Shown: positions 42,729 through 51,705, numbered from the stretch's first letter. The stretch is 64,000 nucleotides of DNA from JACOND01 sp965202795 (GCA_965202795.1 OZ241848.1:1612001-1676000), one strand, 5' to 3'. The notes: generated from the sequence alone by a model not told the origin. Translations and numbers: made by a program.

Positions 42729-43538
42729 CCAAAAACCTGACACCGCGCAGACCGGCCCAGCGGCCGCTCAAAAAAAACAAAACCGCCCTCAAAAGCCATA
42801 AATAACCGATTCATTAAACAGCTTGCTTAAAAAAAAAAAAAACTCAAAAAAAAGCCTCTAATAAAAATATCAACACTTGCAGACACCTTATAACTTTATG
42901 GCTCCACTGACAGCTGATGAAAAAACCAAAGGAGGACAAAACATGAGCAAAAAACTTTCCCTAATCAAATGGCTTCTCGCCGCAGCCCCCATCGCAGCGC
43001 TTCTGTCAAGCTGTGTCATACCCGCAAACAGAGGGGCGCTCAGCGGCGTGGAGCGCGTCATCATCAGCGCCTCGGAAGAAGAGGAAAACGCCAAAGAAAG
43101 AGAGGGCCGCCGCCGGCGCGGAACCTCCACAAAAAGATTCTCCGGCTCCCCCTGCGGCGACGACGACGACTGCTACGACATCTGCGAAGACATCTTCAAC
43201 CCAGACGACGACAGCGAAAATGAAGGCAAAGTCAAAGCCTGCGCAAGAACCAACAAAAAATATGTCCTCCAATTCGAAGACATCAACGAAGCCTTCGAAG
43301 ACCCCGAACACATCAGCGAACTGGAGCTGATCGACGAATCAGCCTTCACAGTCATGATGGACATCTCCGCAAGCCCCTGGATCGAAATGACAGAATCCGC
43401 CCAGACAAGAGAAGCCAAAATACTCCTCGTATGGATCGCCAAAAACAAACAAATCGCAAAAGCCATCAACGAAGCCCAAGACAACTACGAAGAATATGAT
43501 TCTTATGAAGGTGTCAAAAACCTCCTGAAACAAGTGGC
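42454..43538 (+). repeat. Left arm of ~1.08-kb inverted repeat
   Basis: 1085 bp matching 52842-53924 in reverse. The match starts at GCGCCCGCGAAAGG and ends at ACAAGTGGC. The only length change I see is a run of 14 A here against 12 T there; translated frames show only about four to six single-base differences. The arm holds the 3' end of lipoprotein member 3 and the 5' two thirds of member 4. Confidence 0.92.
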
Positions 43539-43770
43539 TGAAAGCAGTACTAATAACTCTTGCGAGAAACTTTTAAAAGGCTTAGGCAATGTTGGCGGCG
43601 TTTCCGGCGTGACATTATCCGGCAGCAAAAGCTTTATAGAAATTTACCAAAAAGAAGACAATGCGGAGGCAGAAAAAATTTGCGACCAAATTGCAGAAGA
43701 TGCAAATAATGCAAGGGGTTGTTCTCCTGTATATAATCATAATAATACATGTCCTTCCTATAACCTCTAA
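42943..43770 (+). CDS. Lipoprotein, Cx5Cx3C/LAWIA family (member 4)
   Basis: 275 aa. ATG 42943 has AGGAGG seven bases upstream; an earlier ATG at 42877 lacks one and would bury the signal. Lipobox LLSSC (Cys 24). Blocks: PCGDDDDCYDICEDIF, LLVWIAKNKQIAKAI, and a C-terminal SFIEIYQKEDNAEAEKIC. Up to Gln-Val-Ala (~residue 198) it is almost identical to the reverse-strand member at 52559; after that the two differ but remain similar. Codon use switches near the same place: the first part uses TTC, ATC, GAC and GAA almost only, unlike its neighbours. Confidence 0.82.
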   Translation: MSKKLSLIKWLLAAAPIAALLSSCVIPANRGALSGVERVIISASEEEENAKEREGRRRRGTSTKRFSGSPCGDDDDCYDICEDIFNPDDDSENEGKVKACARTNKKYVLQFEDINEAFEDPEHISELELIDESAFTVMMDISASPWIEMTESAQTREAKILLVWIAKNKQIAKAINEAQDNYEEYDSYEGVKNLLKQVAESSTNNSCEKLLKGLGNVGGVSGVTLSGSKSFIEIYQKEDNAEAEKICDQIAEDANNARGCSPVYNHNNTCPSYNL

Positions 43771-43945
43771 TCTCATCCGCATAATAAAAATCTTCAGGCT
43801 TTGCTGCATGCAGCAGCCTGTTTTCTCTCTAACCCCGGCGCTGAGTCTGTTGGGATGGCCTTTCGGCCATTCCTCGGCTGTTTGCAGCTGATTTTTTTTG
43901 ACAGGAAACTGTCCCGCGCTTTTCCGCCGCGAGCAAGAGAGGCGC

Positions 43946-44015
43946 GCTCCGCTCTTCAGAAAAATCAGCTGTTGTTTTTCAGGAGCCAGCCCCGGCAGCA
44001 AAACCCAAGCTGCAG
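43946..44015. repeat. 70-bp inverted repeat, left copy
   Basis: Begins GCTCCGCTCTTCAGAAAAAT and ends CCCAAGCTGCAG; matches 51718-51787 in reverse with about two differences and no gap. It lies inside the big arms, so the two repeats are nested. The surrounding 43771-44456 holds a weak dispersed element (43819-43885) and one doubtful small ORF. Confidence 0.85.
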
Positions 44016-44058
44016 TTTACTCATCCGACCTCGCCGCTTTCAAAAAAAAAGTCTGTGA

Positions 44059-44355
44059 TTATAGGGCTTTGCAAAAGCCCATGAGCCGCGCAAACCCGAA
44101 CTTTTGGCTTAGCCGCGCCGCCGCGCCAAAGGCTCTGTCCTGGGACACCCTCTCCAAGTGAAAAGCTTTGTAAAACCTCTCAATCTCAGGGCTTATATGC
44201 CCAAAAACCTTATGCCTCTTCCCTGTTTTCCTGTCCTCTGATTGGCATAATAAAAAAACCAGGCCAAAATTATGGAGGGGGGGATTGTTCGTGTTGCGCC
44301 GCATTATTTTCTCAAAAAACTCCGCAAAAAGCGGGAGGCGCGCCTTTTCATGCAA
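44059..44355 (-). CDS. Doubtful small ORF
   Basis: 98 aa (starts MHEKARLPLFAEFFEKIMRR). Its composition looks protein-like (FGHISPEIERFYKAFHLERV) but there is no ribosome site and no recognised domain. It lies downstream of the glycine-rich membrane genes on the same strand. It may be a gene remnant. Confidence 0.3.
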   Translation of the reverse strand: MHEKARLPLFAEFFEKIMRRNTNNPPLHNFGLVFLLCQSEDRKTGKRHKVFGHISPEIERFYKAFHLERVSQDRAFGAAARLSQKFGFARLMGFCKAL

Positions 44356-44456
44356 AAGTCCAGCTGCTCATAACTGCGGCAGCCCCCCGCTGCTGAAAGA
44401 ACAGCTTTTTTCCCGCGCGGCGCCGGGGCCGGCCGGCAAATGCAAAAATTCAGCCT

Positions 44457-45392
44457 TCAAATCATCAGGCCGGCGCCGATCGCGGGAGTTTTCCGCGAAA
44501 GCCGCATAAATTCGCGGCCCAAAATCTCAGGCGTCAGCGCCGCAATATAATGAGGATTGTCTCTGCCAAGCTCGTTTAAAATTTTTTCTTTTCGCTTTCT
44601 TTCCAAATGGCTTAAAACCGCCTCAGAGGCTATCACTGCTCCAATGGAAAAAACAATAGCGCCGTTTTTTGAAAAATCAAAAACCCCTCTTGCAGCCTTA
44701 TGGGCAATCATTCCTGAAATGACAGGAGCGGAGCCTCTTAACAGATCATAAGATTTGATTTTGCCGCAATGCAGGCCGGCCGCCAAACCAGCCGCTCCGA
44801 CTAACAGCTGCAAAGGATTGCCTGCCGCCGCTCCCAGGCAGATATTAACAGCAGCGGTCCGCGAAATGGCTTTTGAGCTTCCTGAGCGAAGCGCCAAAAA
44901 CAAAAAAACAGACCCCAGGCCGGCAACTGCCAAGTCCCCGGCATTAAAGCTGTTCATGCTCCTTATGTATTGGCGGATCTGCTCCGGACTGACAGCTCCG
45001 CCCAAAGCTTCTGATATTTCACTGCTTATTTTTGCATGATGAGTCTGATCCAAAGTAAAAAGAGGGATGCCCTCCGGGGTCACAAGCTCTTTAAAATGCG
45101 CCTTTAAATATTCAACAGGATCAACAAGACCCCTTATGGATGATTTGATTGTGTCATAGCTGCCTTTGAATGTGTGAGAGCCGTCAAAATGCCTGTGAGC
45201 GCCTCCTCCAATATGAGTGTCTCTGTATGTTTGATCCATTATTTTGTCATACCGGGATGGACTGCGCCCTTCCAGGGCCTGAAACAGCTTGGGGTGAGAT
45301 TCAAAAACAACGGAGCTGGCAAACAGGCTTTGGTCTTTTAACCCCTGAAAGCTTTTGTTTTTCAGCCTGCCAGTTTTTTTGCGCTTTGCCAT
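44457..45392 (-). CDS. Glycine-rich membrane protein with His-rich motif
   Basis: 311 aa, not recognised. The N-terminal half is soluble-looking and has THIGGGAHRHFDGSHTFKGS (~residues 60-80), a dense Gly/His cluster, and TPEGIPLFTLDQTHHAK. From ~150 on there are several Ala/Gly-rich hydrophobic segments (AVAGLGSVFLFLALRSG, LLVGAAGLAAGLHCG, IVFSIGAVIASEAVL). There is no signal peptide. The start overlaps the end of the upstream 45362 gene by 31 bases, so they form one operon. Membrane-active toxins and their carriers can have this layout, but nothing here proves it. Confidence 0.65.
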   Translation of the reverse strand: MAKRKKTGRLKNKSFQGLKDQSLFASSVVFESHPKLFQALEGRSPSRYDKIMDQTYRDTHIGGGAHRHFDGSHTFKGSYDTIKSSIRGLVDPVEYLKAHFKELVTPEGIPLFTLDQTHHAKISSEISEALGGAVSPEQIRQYIRSMNSFNAGDLAVAGLGSVFLFLALRSGSSKAISRTAAVNICLGAAAGNPLQLLVGAAGLAAGLHCGKIKSYDLLRGSAPVISGMIAHKAARGVFDFSKNGAIVFSIGAVIASEAVLSHLERKRKEKILNELGRDNPHYIAALTPEILGREFMRLSRKTPAIGAGLMI

Positions 45393-46507
45393 ATATCATA
45401 CCCTGACCGCCAGTCATAGAGGCGGGACATCTCCTCCGCCATTCTGTATAATTTGACAGAATTCTTAACCAGATGGATTGATTTTTCCAGATTCTCAATC
45501 TTTTTTGCGCTCCTGACAAAGGCCTTTTCATCTTCAAGCGCTTCCAGCCGCTGGTCAAATTCTTTTAATCTCCCGGAGACAGTTTTGCGAATAAGAGCCG
45601 GTATAATGCCATCTCCATTTTCGCGCTGCGAGCGGCCTATTGCCAAAAGCATGGGCAAATGCCGCTGCCCCTGCAGCGCATTCAGCTCATCTATGGACGC
45701 GTTTTTGACTCCCCGCCTGACTCCATTGGATATTCCAAACCCAAGGCCTAAAACAGCGCTGCCTCCGGCCATGCCAAATCCTCCAGCAGCCAGGGAGCCT
45801 CCCCCCAGAAGAGCCAGCCCATAGCTGGATGCCGCCGCGCCGGAAAATCCGGCAAGCTTTCCTATATAGCCGCCGATAACAGGCCCCAGGGGGATGCTGG
45901 CCGCCCCCCCTATTGCGCCGCCAATCAAAAAGCCTTTTGCAATATCCCAGTCTTTGCCGAACAGTTTGTGGGCGGCTGAGTAAAAGCTCTCGGAAATATT
46001 GATTTTTTTGATCTCCTTAAAAAGCCGGATTTTTTTAGAGGAGGATTCGGCCTTAATCAAATGGTTTAAAAACTTTCTGAATAATTTTTGATTTTCCTGT
46101 TGAAAATCTGTGATGTCCGGCTTTCTTCCTTTCCGTCCCTCTGTATAAAAAGGGCAGTGAATATGATTGAGAAAAAACACGCTCAGAAGGCGATAAGACA
46201 GGCTGTTTATAATAACTTCCCTTTTGTATTTATTGGAATGCTTTTTCTGCCATTTTATCTCGTCATCCCGCCAGTTTCTGGCCATGCGCTTCAGCTCGCG
46301 GGAATTACCTAAGCGCGAAAACCCCGGCATGATTGATTGTTTCAGATCTTCAAACTGGCTCTCTCTTCTTTCCCTGTCATCCCAGCCCTTTCTTTTTCCC
46401 GCTGTTTTTGCCGCGCAATAAAGCCAAAGCCAGTTCCTGATCTTTACTTGAGATTTTGAAATTGACTCCAAAATTTTAAAATTCATTTTTCTCTGTCTTT
46501 TTTTCAT
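45362..46507 (-). CDS. Membrane protein with glycine-zipper segments
   Basis: 381 aa from ATG 46507, five bases after AGGAGG. A basic N-terminal part (MKKRQRKMN..., ~residues 1-170) is followed by a long Gly/Ala membrane region (~190-265: LIGGAIGGAASIPLGPVIGG, LALLGGGSLAAGGFGMAGG, AVLGLGFGISNGV) with G-x-x-x-G spacing. A charged helical C-terminus (~300-381) may be a coiled coil. Glycine zippers pack helices and occur in pore-forming proteins and membrane anchors. It shares an operon with the 44457 gene. No family recognised. Confidence 0.65.
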   Translation of the reverse strand: MKKRQRKMNFKILESISKSQVKIRNWLWLYCAAKTAGKRKGWDDRERRESQFEDLKQSIMPGFSRLGNSRELKRMARNWRDDEIKWQKKHSNKYKREVIINSLSYRLLSVFFLNHIHCPFYTEGRKGRKPDITDFQQENQKLFRKFLNHLIKAESSSKKIRLFKEIKKINISESFYSAAHKLFGKDWDIAKGFLIGGAIGGAASIPLGPVIGGYIGKLAGFSGAAASSYGLALLGGGSLAAGGFGMAGGSAVLGLGFGISNGVRRGVKNASIDELNALQGQRHLPMLLAIGRSQRENGDGIIPALIRKTVSGRLKEFDQRLEALEDEKAFVRSAKKIENLEKSIHLVKNSVKLYRMAEEMSRLYDWRSGYDIWQSAKKLAG

Positions 46508-46639
46508 CATAACCTCCTTTGTGTTTGGTTTTCTAAAATTAGACAGCATTTTATTCAAAATTTAAAGTTTTTTTTGGCTCCCGCCGGGGAAAAGTGTCTC
46601 AAAGAATGAGAATTTTGCGCAAAGCCCCCGCCGGCGGGG

Positions 46640-46905
46640 CGGGATCGGGCGGGCCGGCCCCTGGACAGGCTGCTGGCGCCTCCAGGCGAAAGCGCAAGCT
46701 CAGCGCCGGGGCCGGGGGGAATCTGGCTCAGCGGGCGGGCAGCCATGCGCCGGCCATGCCAAGAGCAGCCGTCCAGACTGTCAGGCTTGTCACTCAGCTG
46801 AGGTTCGGGAACGGCTGCCGGGCCGGCCATCGAAACATGCCCCGTTTTTGTGGAAAACCGCCGGGAACAGCTGACAGGCCGGCTCAGCAAACAGCAGCGG
46901 CGCCG
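46640..46905. repeat. Dispersed GC-rich element, cluster upstream of nuclease copy 1
   Basis: Several degenerate units: GCGGGCCGGCCCCTGGACAG, GGGAACGGCTGCCGGGCCGG, and GGGAACAGCTGACAGGCCGG followed by CTCAGCAAACAGC. A related cluster precedes nuclease copy 2 at 49968. The rest of 46508-47139 holds no gene that I can support. Confidence 0.6.
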
Positions 46906-48421
46906 GGGCTATTTTGCGAAAGCCGGAAGCTTTTTTAGTTCATTCCTGGCTTAAAATGCTCAAGCTTTTGTCAAAAATGCTGCAGAGCGTCATTGTGAGG
47001 CTGCCGGAAAATATTTTTTGGATATTTCCAGAAAAAGATCTTATGCTGACCTCACAGCTGAAGCCTCTGGCTGGGGGCGGGAGCTTTCAAACACCCCCGG
47101 CGGATCTTGGAAAAAAACCGGACAAGGGGGGGGAGAGCCATGAATATCATCATGAATATCATAAAGCGCCAGCCGGACTTGCCCAAAACCTTCCGGCGGG
47201 ATTTTCCGAGCGGGGCGGCCGCAGCGGCGGCGGGCTTGGCGCTCCAAGAGGATCAAAGCCTCTCAAAAAGCATATTTTACCTGGCAGCGGGGAAACCTCC
47301 CCTAAAAAGCGCTCCAAAAAAACGCGCTCCAAAAAATCCCCGCCGGGGCAAAGCTCTTTTCCACAGCCACGATCTTTTGTTTCGGGAGATTTTCTCAAAA
47401 AAAAGATTTGCCGCTGATGTTTTGCTTCTGGCCCTCAGCCGGGAAAGATTTGAGTTTTTGGACCTAAAAACCCTCAAGCCCCAGCCCCCTGTTTTGTTTA
47501 CAACAGACGGCCGGGAGAGGCGGGCCGACCTGATATTCTCCATTTCCACAAAAGCCATCCCCCGGCCTGAGAAGCCGTCCAGGAAGCTGCCTCTGAAATC
47601 ATCCAGAGGGCCAGCTGGCGGCCGGGCCGGGCAAAAGGCGCTGTCAGGGGCTGGCCTGAGGCGGGCATCCGGCCATAAAGCCCTCCGCCGGCGGGCGCGG
47701 GCAAAGAGAGCTGAGATGCTGCTGGTTTTTGAGCATAAGAGCCTGCCGCGGGACGAGCAATTTCAGCAGTTGCTGGATTATTTGTCTTCCGCCCGCCAGA
47801 CCTGGAGGGAAAAAGGCCTGATGCTGCCATTTCTTATATCCACGGGGCGGGCCTGGAGGGGGCCATTGGATTTTCAGGGGAGCTTGCGGGGGCTTGCTCC
47901 CAAACAGCTGGAGCTGTTTGGAGAGGCGGATGTAAACTTTCGCCCAGTGATTTTGAATTTGCGGGATATTGATCTGAAAAAAAAGCAAAGGGGCTTGAAA
48001 GCTTTGCCCATTTGGTTTATATTTCAGAAGGTCCGTAATATTGGCGTCCGGGATGTGGCGGAGTTTTTTCGTCTTTGCCAGGCTGCCCCCGCGCGGGACC
48101 GCAGGTTTTTAGCTCCGCGGGGTTTGGCGTATTTGCAGCAGCATAACCCCCGCTGGACGAAAAAGGCTTTGATGGAGGTTGAAAGAAAAACAGTAACAAA
48201 AAGGGAGGGAAGAGTTATGGCAATGTCATGTTATCAGGAAGTTTTATACAAAGCGGAGCAAAAAGGCGTGAAAAAAGGCATGCAGAAAGGCCGGCTGGAG
48301 GGCCGGCAGGCGAGGGACCGTGAGGTTATTTTAAACATGCTCCAGAAAAAGATGGAGATTTCCCTGATTTCTGAGGTGACCGGCCTGCCAAAGGCCAAAA
48401 TCCACAGGCTGAAAAACGGCA
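46877..48421 (+). repeat. Direct repeat, copy 1 (nuclease gene and leader)
   Basis: 1545 bp matching 50099-51705 on the same strand, nearly identical. Length differences: the poly-G run before the gene (8 here, 10 there) and a 60-bp in-frame expansion in copy 2. Confidence 0.9.
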
Positions 48422-48486
48422 GCCTCAAAAACGGCGGGCTGAAAAACCGAGCAAAAGCGGGCTTTCAAAACGGCAAAGCCAAATGA
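47140..48486 (+). CDS. Rpn/YhgA-type PD-(D/E)XK nuclease, copy 1
   Basis: 448 aa from ATG 47140. Rpn proteins (formerly 'transposase_31') are PD-(D/E)XK nucleases; E. coli RpnA increases RecA-independent recombination. Seen: SHDLLFREIFSKKRFAADVL, the metal-binding Asp in ERRADLIFSISTK, and MLLVFEHKSLPRDEQFQQLL with the E-x-K pair. A basic low-complexity insert (~130-170) splits the active-site halves. The C-terminus has the typical KGMQKGRLEGRQ repeat and a helix-turn-helix-like tail (EVTGLPKAKIHRLKNG). A run of 8 G ends four bases before AGAGCCATG and serves as, or disrupts, the ribosome site. Its near twin is at 50364. Confidence 0.88.
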   Translation: MNIIMNIIKRQPDLPKTFRRDFPSGAAAAAAGLALQEDQSLSKSIFYLAAGKPPLKSAPKKRAPKNPRRGKALFHSHDLLFREIFSKKRFAADVLLLALSRERFEFLDLKTLKPQPPVLFTTDGRERRADLIFSISTKAIPRPEKPSRKLPLKSSRGPAGGRAGQKALSGAGLRRASGHKALRRRARAKRAEMLLVFEHKSLPRDEQFQQLLDYLSSARQTWREKGLMLPFLISTGRAWRGPLDFQGSLRGLAPKQLELFGEADVNFRPVILNLRDIDLKKKQRGLKALPIWFIFQKVRNIGVRDVAEFFRLCQAAPARDRRFLAPRGLAYLQQHNPRWTKKALMEVERKTVTKREGRVMAMSCYQEVLYKAEQKGVKKGMQKGRLEGRQARDREVILNMLQKKMEISLISEVTGLPKAKIHRLKNGSLKNGGLKNRAKAGFQNGKAK

Positions 48487-48577
48487 CCGGCAGAGTCCGG
48501 CCCTCTAAACAAGCTGCCTGAGCCCGGCGCTGAACCCGTTTTCCCTCTGGCTTCGCGCATGGCCGGCGGCTTTAATG

Positions 48578-48997
48578 TCAATAGCAGCAGTTTTTATGAA
48601 CAACAATTTCTGAAACCTTATGCTCTCCATCAACAAAGAAAAGTATCTGCCATGCATTTTTGTCTTTTTCTGCCGCGCTGTTAATCATGTAAGCTGGAAA
48701 TGACTCGCTGAAAAAATACCCTGTATAGTCTCCAAGCCTTTTTCTTATCTCAAGGCTGTCCAGTCCAATATATTTTTTTTGATTTTTTAAAAGAGAGCAT
48801 GTCATTTTTGCGCGAACAGCTCTGTCTCCGCCGGCAGCTTTGAATTGCTCCTCATTAAAAGGCTGCTCCCCCCAGCGGCGGCAGGTTTTTTTGAGGCTCA
48901 TATACTCCATTGGCCGCAAATGCATTTTTGCCGCGCCATAAGCAATCGCGGCGCAAAAAGCAATAAAAATGCCCGCGCTTAAAAATATTTTTTTCAT
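48578..48997 (-). CDS. Small exported protein, second gene of a coupled pair
   Basis: 139 aa from ATG 48997. Signal peptide or anchor MKKIFLSAGIFIAFCAAIAY. Body with KKTCRRWGEQPFNEEQF and a C-terminal LEIRKRLGDYTGYFFSESFP then ILFFVDGEHKVSEIVVHK. The pattern 'rLG...Y.I...f..g.kv..i' resembles the small BamE/OmlA fold, but this is weak. Four Cys are present, two at the very end (KNCCY). The start codon overlaps the previous stop (ATGA), so its production is tied to the 48994 protein. Confidence 0.65.
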   Translation of the reverse strand: MKKIFLSAGIFIAFCAAIAYGAAKMHLRPMEYMSLKKTCRRWGEQPFNEEQFKAAGGDRAVRAKMTCSLLKNQKKYIGLDSLEIRKRLGDYTGYFFSESFPAYMINSAAEKDKNAWQILFFVDGEHKVSEIVVHKNCCY

Positions 48998-49731
48998 TTC
49001 CCTCTCCTTTGTTTTAATTTTTTGCGCGCGCCTGTTTCTTTTAATCTGTTCCATATCTTTCCCGCGGCTGGTTTTGAGGGCGCTTTTTTAGCTCCAGGCT
49101 TAAGAATTGCGAGATTCCCTTTTTTTAAATTTTTCTGGAAAGATTTTAAAATCTCCTCTTTATTTAATTTGTTTTTCTTTTTAAGATAAGCTGCAGCGGT
49201 TAGCCCTAAATGGTTATTTGTCATATCCATTAATTTCTCTTTGGCGGGCTGTTTTGGATTTTCCTCATGAGCGTCTAAAATCTTTTTGCTGAGGCTTTGC
49301 CCAAATTTTTTATATAGAAGCGCCGCTCCAACAAAATGCCGGCAGGCGTCACTGTCATCATTTGTCAGGCTTTCTTTAAAAAGGGTCAAGCATAGGTTTT
49401 CAGCCTCCCAGTTTATTTTATAAGCTGTCAGCATTTCTTTTGGATATTCAGCCGCCAAATCACGCTCTGCCTGGGTTAGTGTGGGATAAACTTTGGAAAA
49501 GGCCAGATAAAGCTTCTTTTTTGGCTGTTTTTTTTTACAGAGATCCCCGCATTGTTCAGAACAATGAAATGTCCCCATGTCTGTTTCCGCCATAGAGCAT
49601 TCAATCAGGCAGTCCGCTTCTGTTTTTATTCCCAGCCGCTTAAACCAGGCGCGGCAGTCATCTGATGAGGCAAAGGCTAAAGGCCAAAATACACTGAAAG
49701 CTGTAAAACATAAAAATATTCGCGCTGCCAT
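48994..49731 (-). CDS. Exported Cys-rich protein with DUF6973-like motif
   Basis: 245 aa. Signal peptide MAARIFLCFTAFSVFWPLAF-AS. A Cys-rich N-terminal part (DCRAWFKRLGIKTEADCLIE then FHCSEQCGDLCKKKQ) is followed by DACRHFVGAALLYKKFGQS, DAHEENPKQP and MDMTNNHLGL. The order (Asp/His, then H-E, then M-D-x-x-N-N-x-x-G) recalls the DUF6973 domain seen in bacterial polymorphic toxins and secreted effectors; this is a recall from memory and not a search. A basic tail ends the protein. It is coupled by overlap to the 48578 gene, which could be a partner or immunity protein. Confidence 0.65.
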   Translation of the reverse strand: MAARIFLCFTAFSVFWPLAFASSDDCRAWFKRLGIKTEADCLIECSMAETDMGTFHCSEQCGDLCKKKQPKKKLYLAFSKVYPTLTQAERDLAAEYPKEMLTAYKINWEAENLCLTLFKESLTNDDSDACRHFVGAALLYKKFGQSLSKKILDAHEENPKQPAKEKLMDMTNNHLGLTAAAYLKKKNKLNKEEILKSFQKNLKKGNLAILKPGAKKAPSKPAAGKIWNRLKETGARKKLKQRRGK

Positions 49732-49967
49732 ATATTTTTAACACTATGCTTGTTGTGTTTCAGGCAGAGCTTCGGGCAAAAGCTTCTCTTGCAAAAGAGA
49801 GGGCGAAGCTCCTGAAAGCGCGTTTAGGAAAATTGCCTGCAATTTTGTTAGAATTTGCCCTCCTGCTTATAAAAATATCGCTTTTGAGCGGGGAGTCAAC
49901 TAAAAAAAGCAAAAAAAAGAGCGGCTGCGCCCCCCCGCCGGGGGGCTGAGGCCGCAGCGGAGAATCA

Positions 49968-50127
49968 GGCGGGCCGGCCCCTGGACAGGCTGCCGCCCCA
50001 AGGGGAAAGCGGGTTCAGCGCTGGGGCCATGGCCGGGGGAAAACAGAGGATTCAGCGCAAGGGCAGCCCTGAGCTGGTCATGCCAGGAGCGGCTGCGAGG
50101 CCGGCTCAGCAAACAGCAGCGGCGCCG
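49968..50127. repeat. Dispersed GC-rich element, cluster upstream of nuclease copy 2
   Basis: GCGGGCCGGCCCCTGGACAG and GGAGCGGCTGCGAGGCCGG followed by CTCAGCAAACAGC, as in the cluster before copy 1. The rest of 49732-50363 has no gene that I can support apart from the leader of the nuclease repeat. Confidence 0.6.
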
Positions 50128-51705
50128 GGGCTATTTTGCGGAAGCCGGAAGCTTTTTTAGTTTATTCCTGGCTTAAATTGCTCAAGCTTTTGTCAAAAAT
50201 GCTGCAGAGCGTCATTGTGAGGCTGCCGGAAAATATTTTTTGGATATTTCCAGAAAAAGATCTTATGCTGACCTCACAGCTGAAGCCTCTGGCTGGGAGC
50301 GGGAGCTTTCAAACACCCCCGGCGGATCTTGGAAAAAAACCGGACAAGGGGGGGGGGAGAGCCATGAATATCATCATGAATATCATAAAGCGCCAGCCGG
50401 ATTTGCCCAAAACCTTCCGGCGGGATTTTCCAAGCGGGGCGGCCGCAGCGGCGGCGGGCTTGGCGCTCCAAGAGGATCAAAGCCTCTCAAAAAGCATATT
50501 TTACCTGGCAGCGGGGAAACCTCCCCTAAAAAGCGCTCCAAAAAAACGCGCTCCAAAAAATCCCCGCCGGGGCAAAGCTCTTTTCCACAGCCACGATCTT
50601 TTGTTTCGGGAGATTTTCTCAAAAAAAAGATTTGCCGCTGATGTTTTGCTTCTGGCCCTCAGCCGGGAAAGATTTGAATTTCTGGATATGAAAACCCTCA
50701 AGCCCCGAAGCCCTGTTTTATTTACAAGCGAGGGGCGGGAGAGGCGGGCCGATCTGATATTCTCCATCTCCACAAAAGCCATCCCCCGGCCTGAGAAGCC
50801 GTCCAGGAAGCTGCCTCTGAAATCATCCAGAGGGCCAGCCGGCCGCCAGGCCAGGCAAAAGTCGCTGTCAGGGGCTGGCCTGAGGCGGGCATCCGGCCAT
50901 AAAGCCCTCCGCCGGGGGGCGCGGGCAAAGAGAGCTGAGATGCTGCTGGTTTTTGAGCATAAGAGCCTGCCGCGGGACGAGCAATTTCTGCAGTTGCTGG
51001 ATTATTTGTCTTCCGCCCGCCAGACCTGGAGGGAAAAAGGCCTGATGCTGCCATTTCTTATATCCACGGGGCGGGCCTGGAGGGGGCCATTGGATTTTCA
51101 GGGGAGCTTGCGGGGGCTTGTTCCCAAACAGCTGGAGCTGTTTGGAGAGGCGGATGTGAATTTTTGCCCTGTGGTCTTGAATTTGCGGGATATTGATCTG
51201 AAAAAAAAGGCCCGCGGCTTGAAAGCTTTGCCCATTTGGTTTATATTTCAGAAGGTCCGTGATATTGGCAGGCGGGATGTGGCGGAGTTTTTTCGCCTCT
51301 GCCAGGCTGTCCGCGCGCGGGACCGCAGGTTTTTAGCTCCGCGGGGTTTGGCGTATTTGCAGCAGCATAACCCCCGCTGGACGAAAAAGGCTTTGATGGA
51401 GGTTGAAAGAAAAACAGTAACAAAAAGGGAGGGAAGAGTTATGGCAATGTCATGTTATCAGGAAGTTTTATACAAGGCGGAGCAGAAAGGCGTGAAAAAA
51501 GGCATGCAGAAAGGCCGGCTGGAGGGTCGGCAGGAAGGCCGGCAGGAAGGCCGGCAGGAAGGCATGCAGAAAGGCCGGCTGGAGGGCCGGCAGGCGAGGG
51601 ATCGGGAGGTTATTTTAAGCATGCTCCAGAAAAAAATGGGGATATCCCTGATTTCTGAGGTGACTGGCCTGCCAAAGGCCAAAATCCACAGGCTGAAAAA
51701 CGGCA
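50099..51705 (+). repeat. Direct repeat, copy 2 (nuclease gene and leader)
   Basis: 1607 bp matching 46877-48421. Copy 2 has a 10-G run before the ATG and an extra 60 bp encoding EGRQEGRQEGMQKGRLEGRQ near the 3' end. Confidence 0.9.

Noticed and set aside
43006..43533. Several overlapping ORFs on both strands in the repeat arm
   Set aside because: They result from the strong codon bias of the lipoprotein gene; only that frame has a ribosome site and lipobox.
46914..47417. 167-aa ORF upstream of nuclease copy 1
   Set aside because: TTG start, and its second half is the nuclease gene read out of frame. Only the short shared leader is of interest.
49746..49949. 67-aa plus-strand ORF
   Set aside because: No ribosome site, lies in the upstream region of a minus-strand gene, weak composition.
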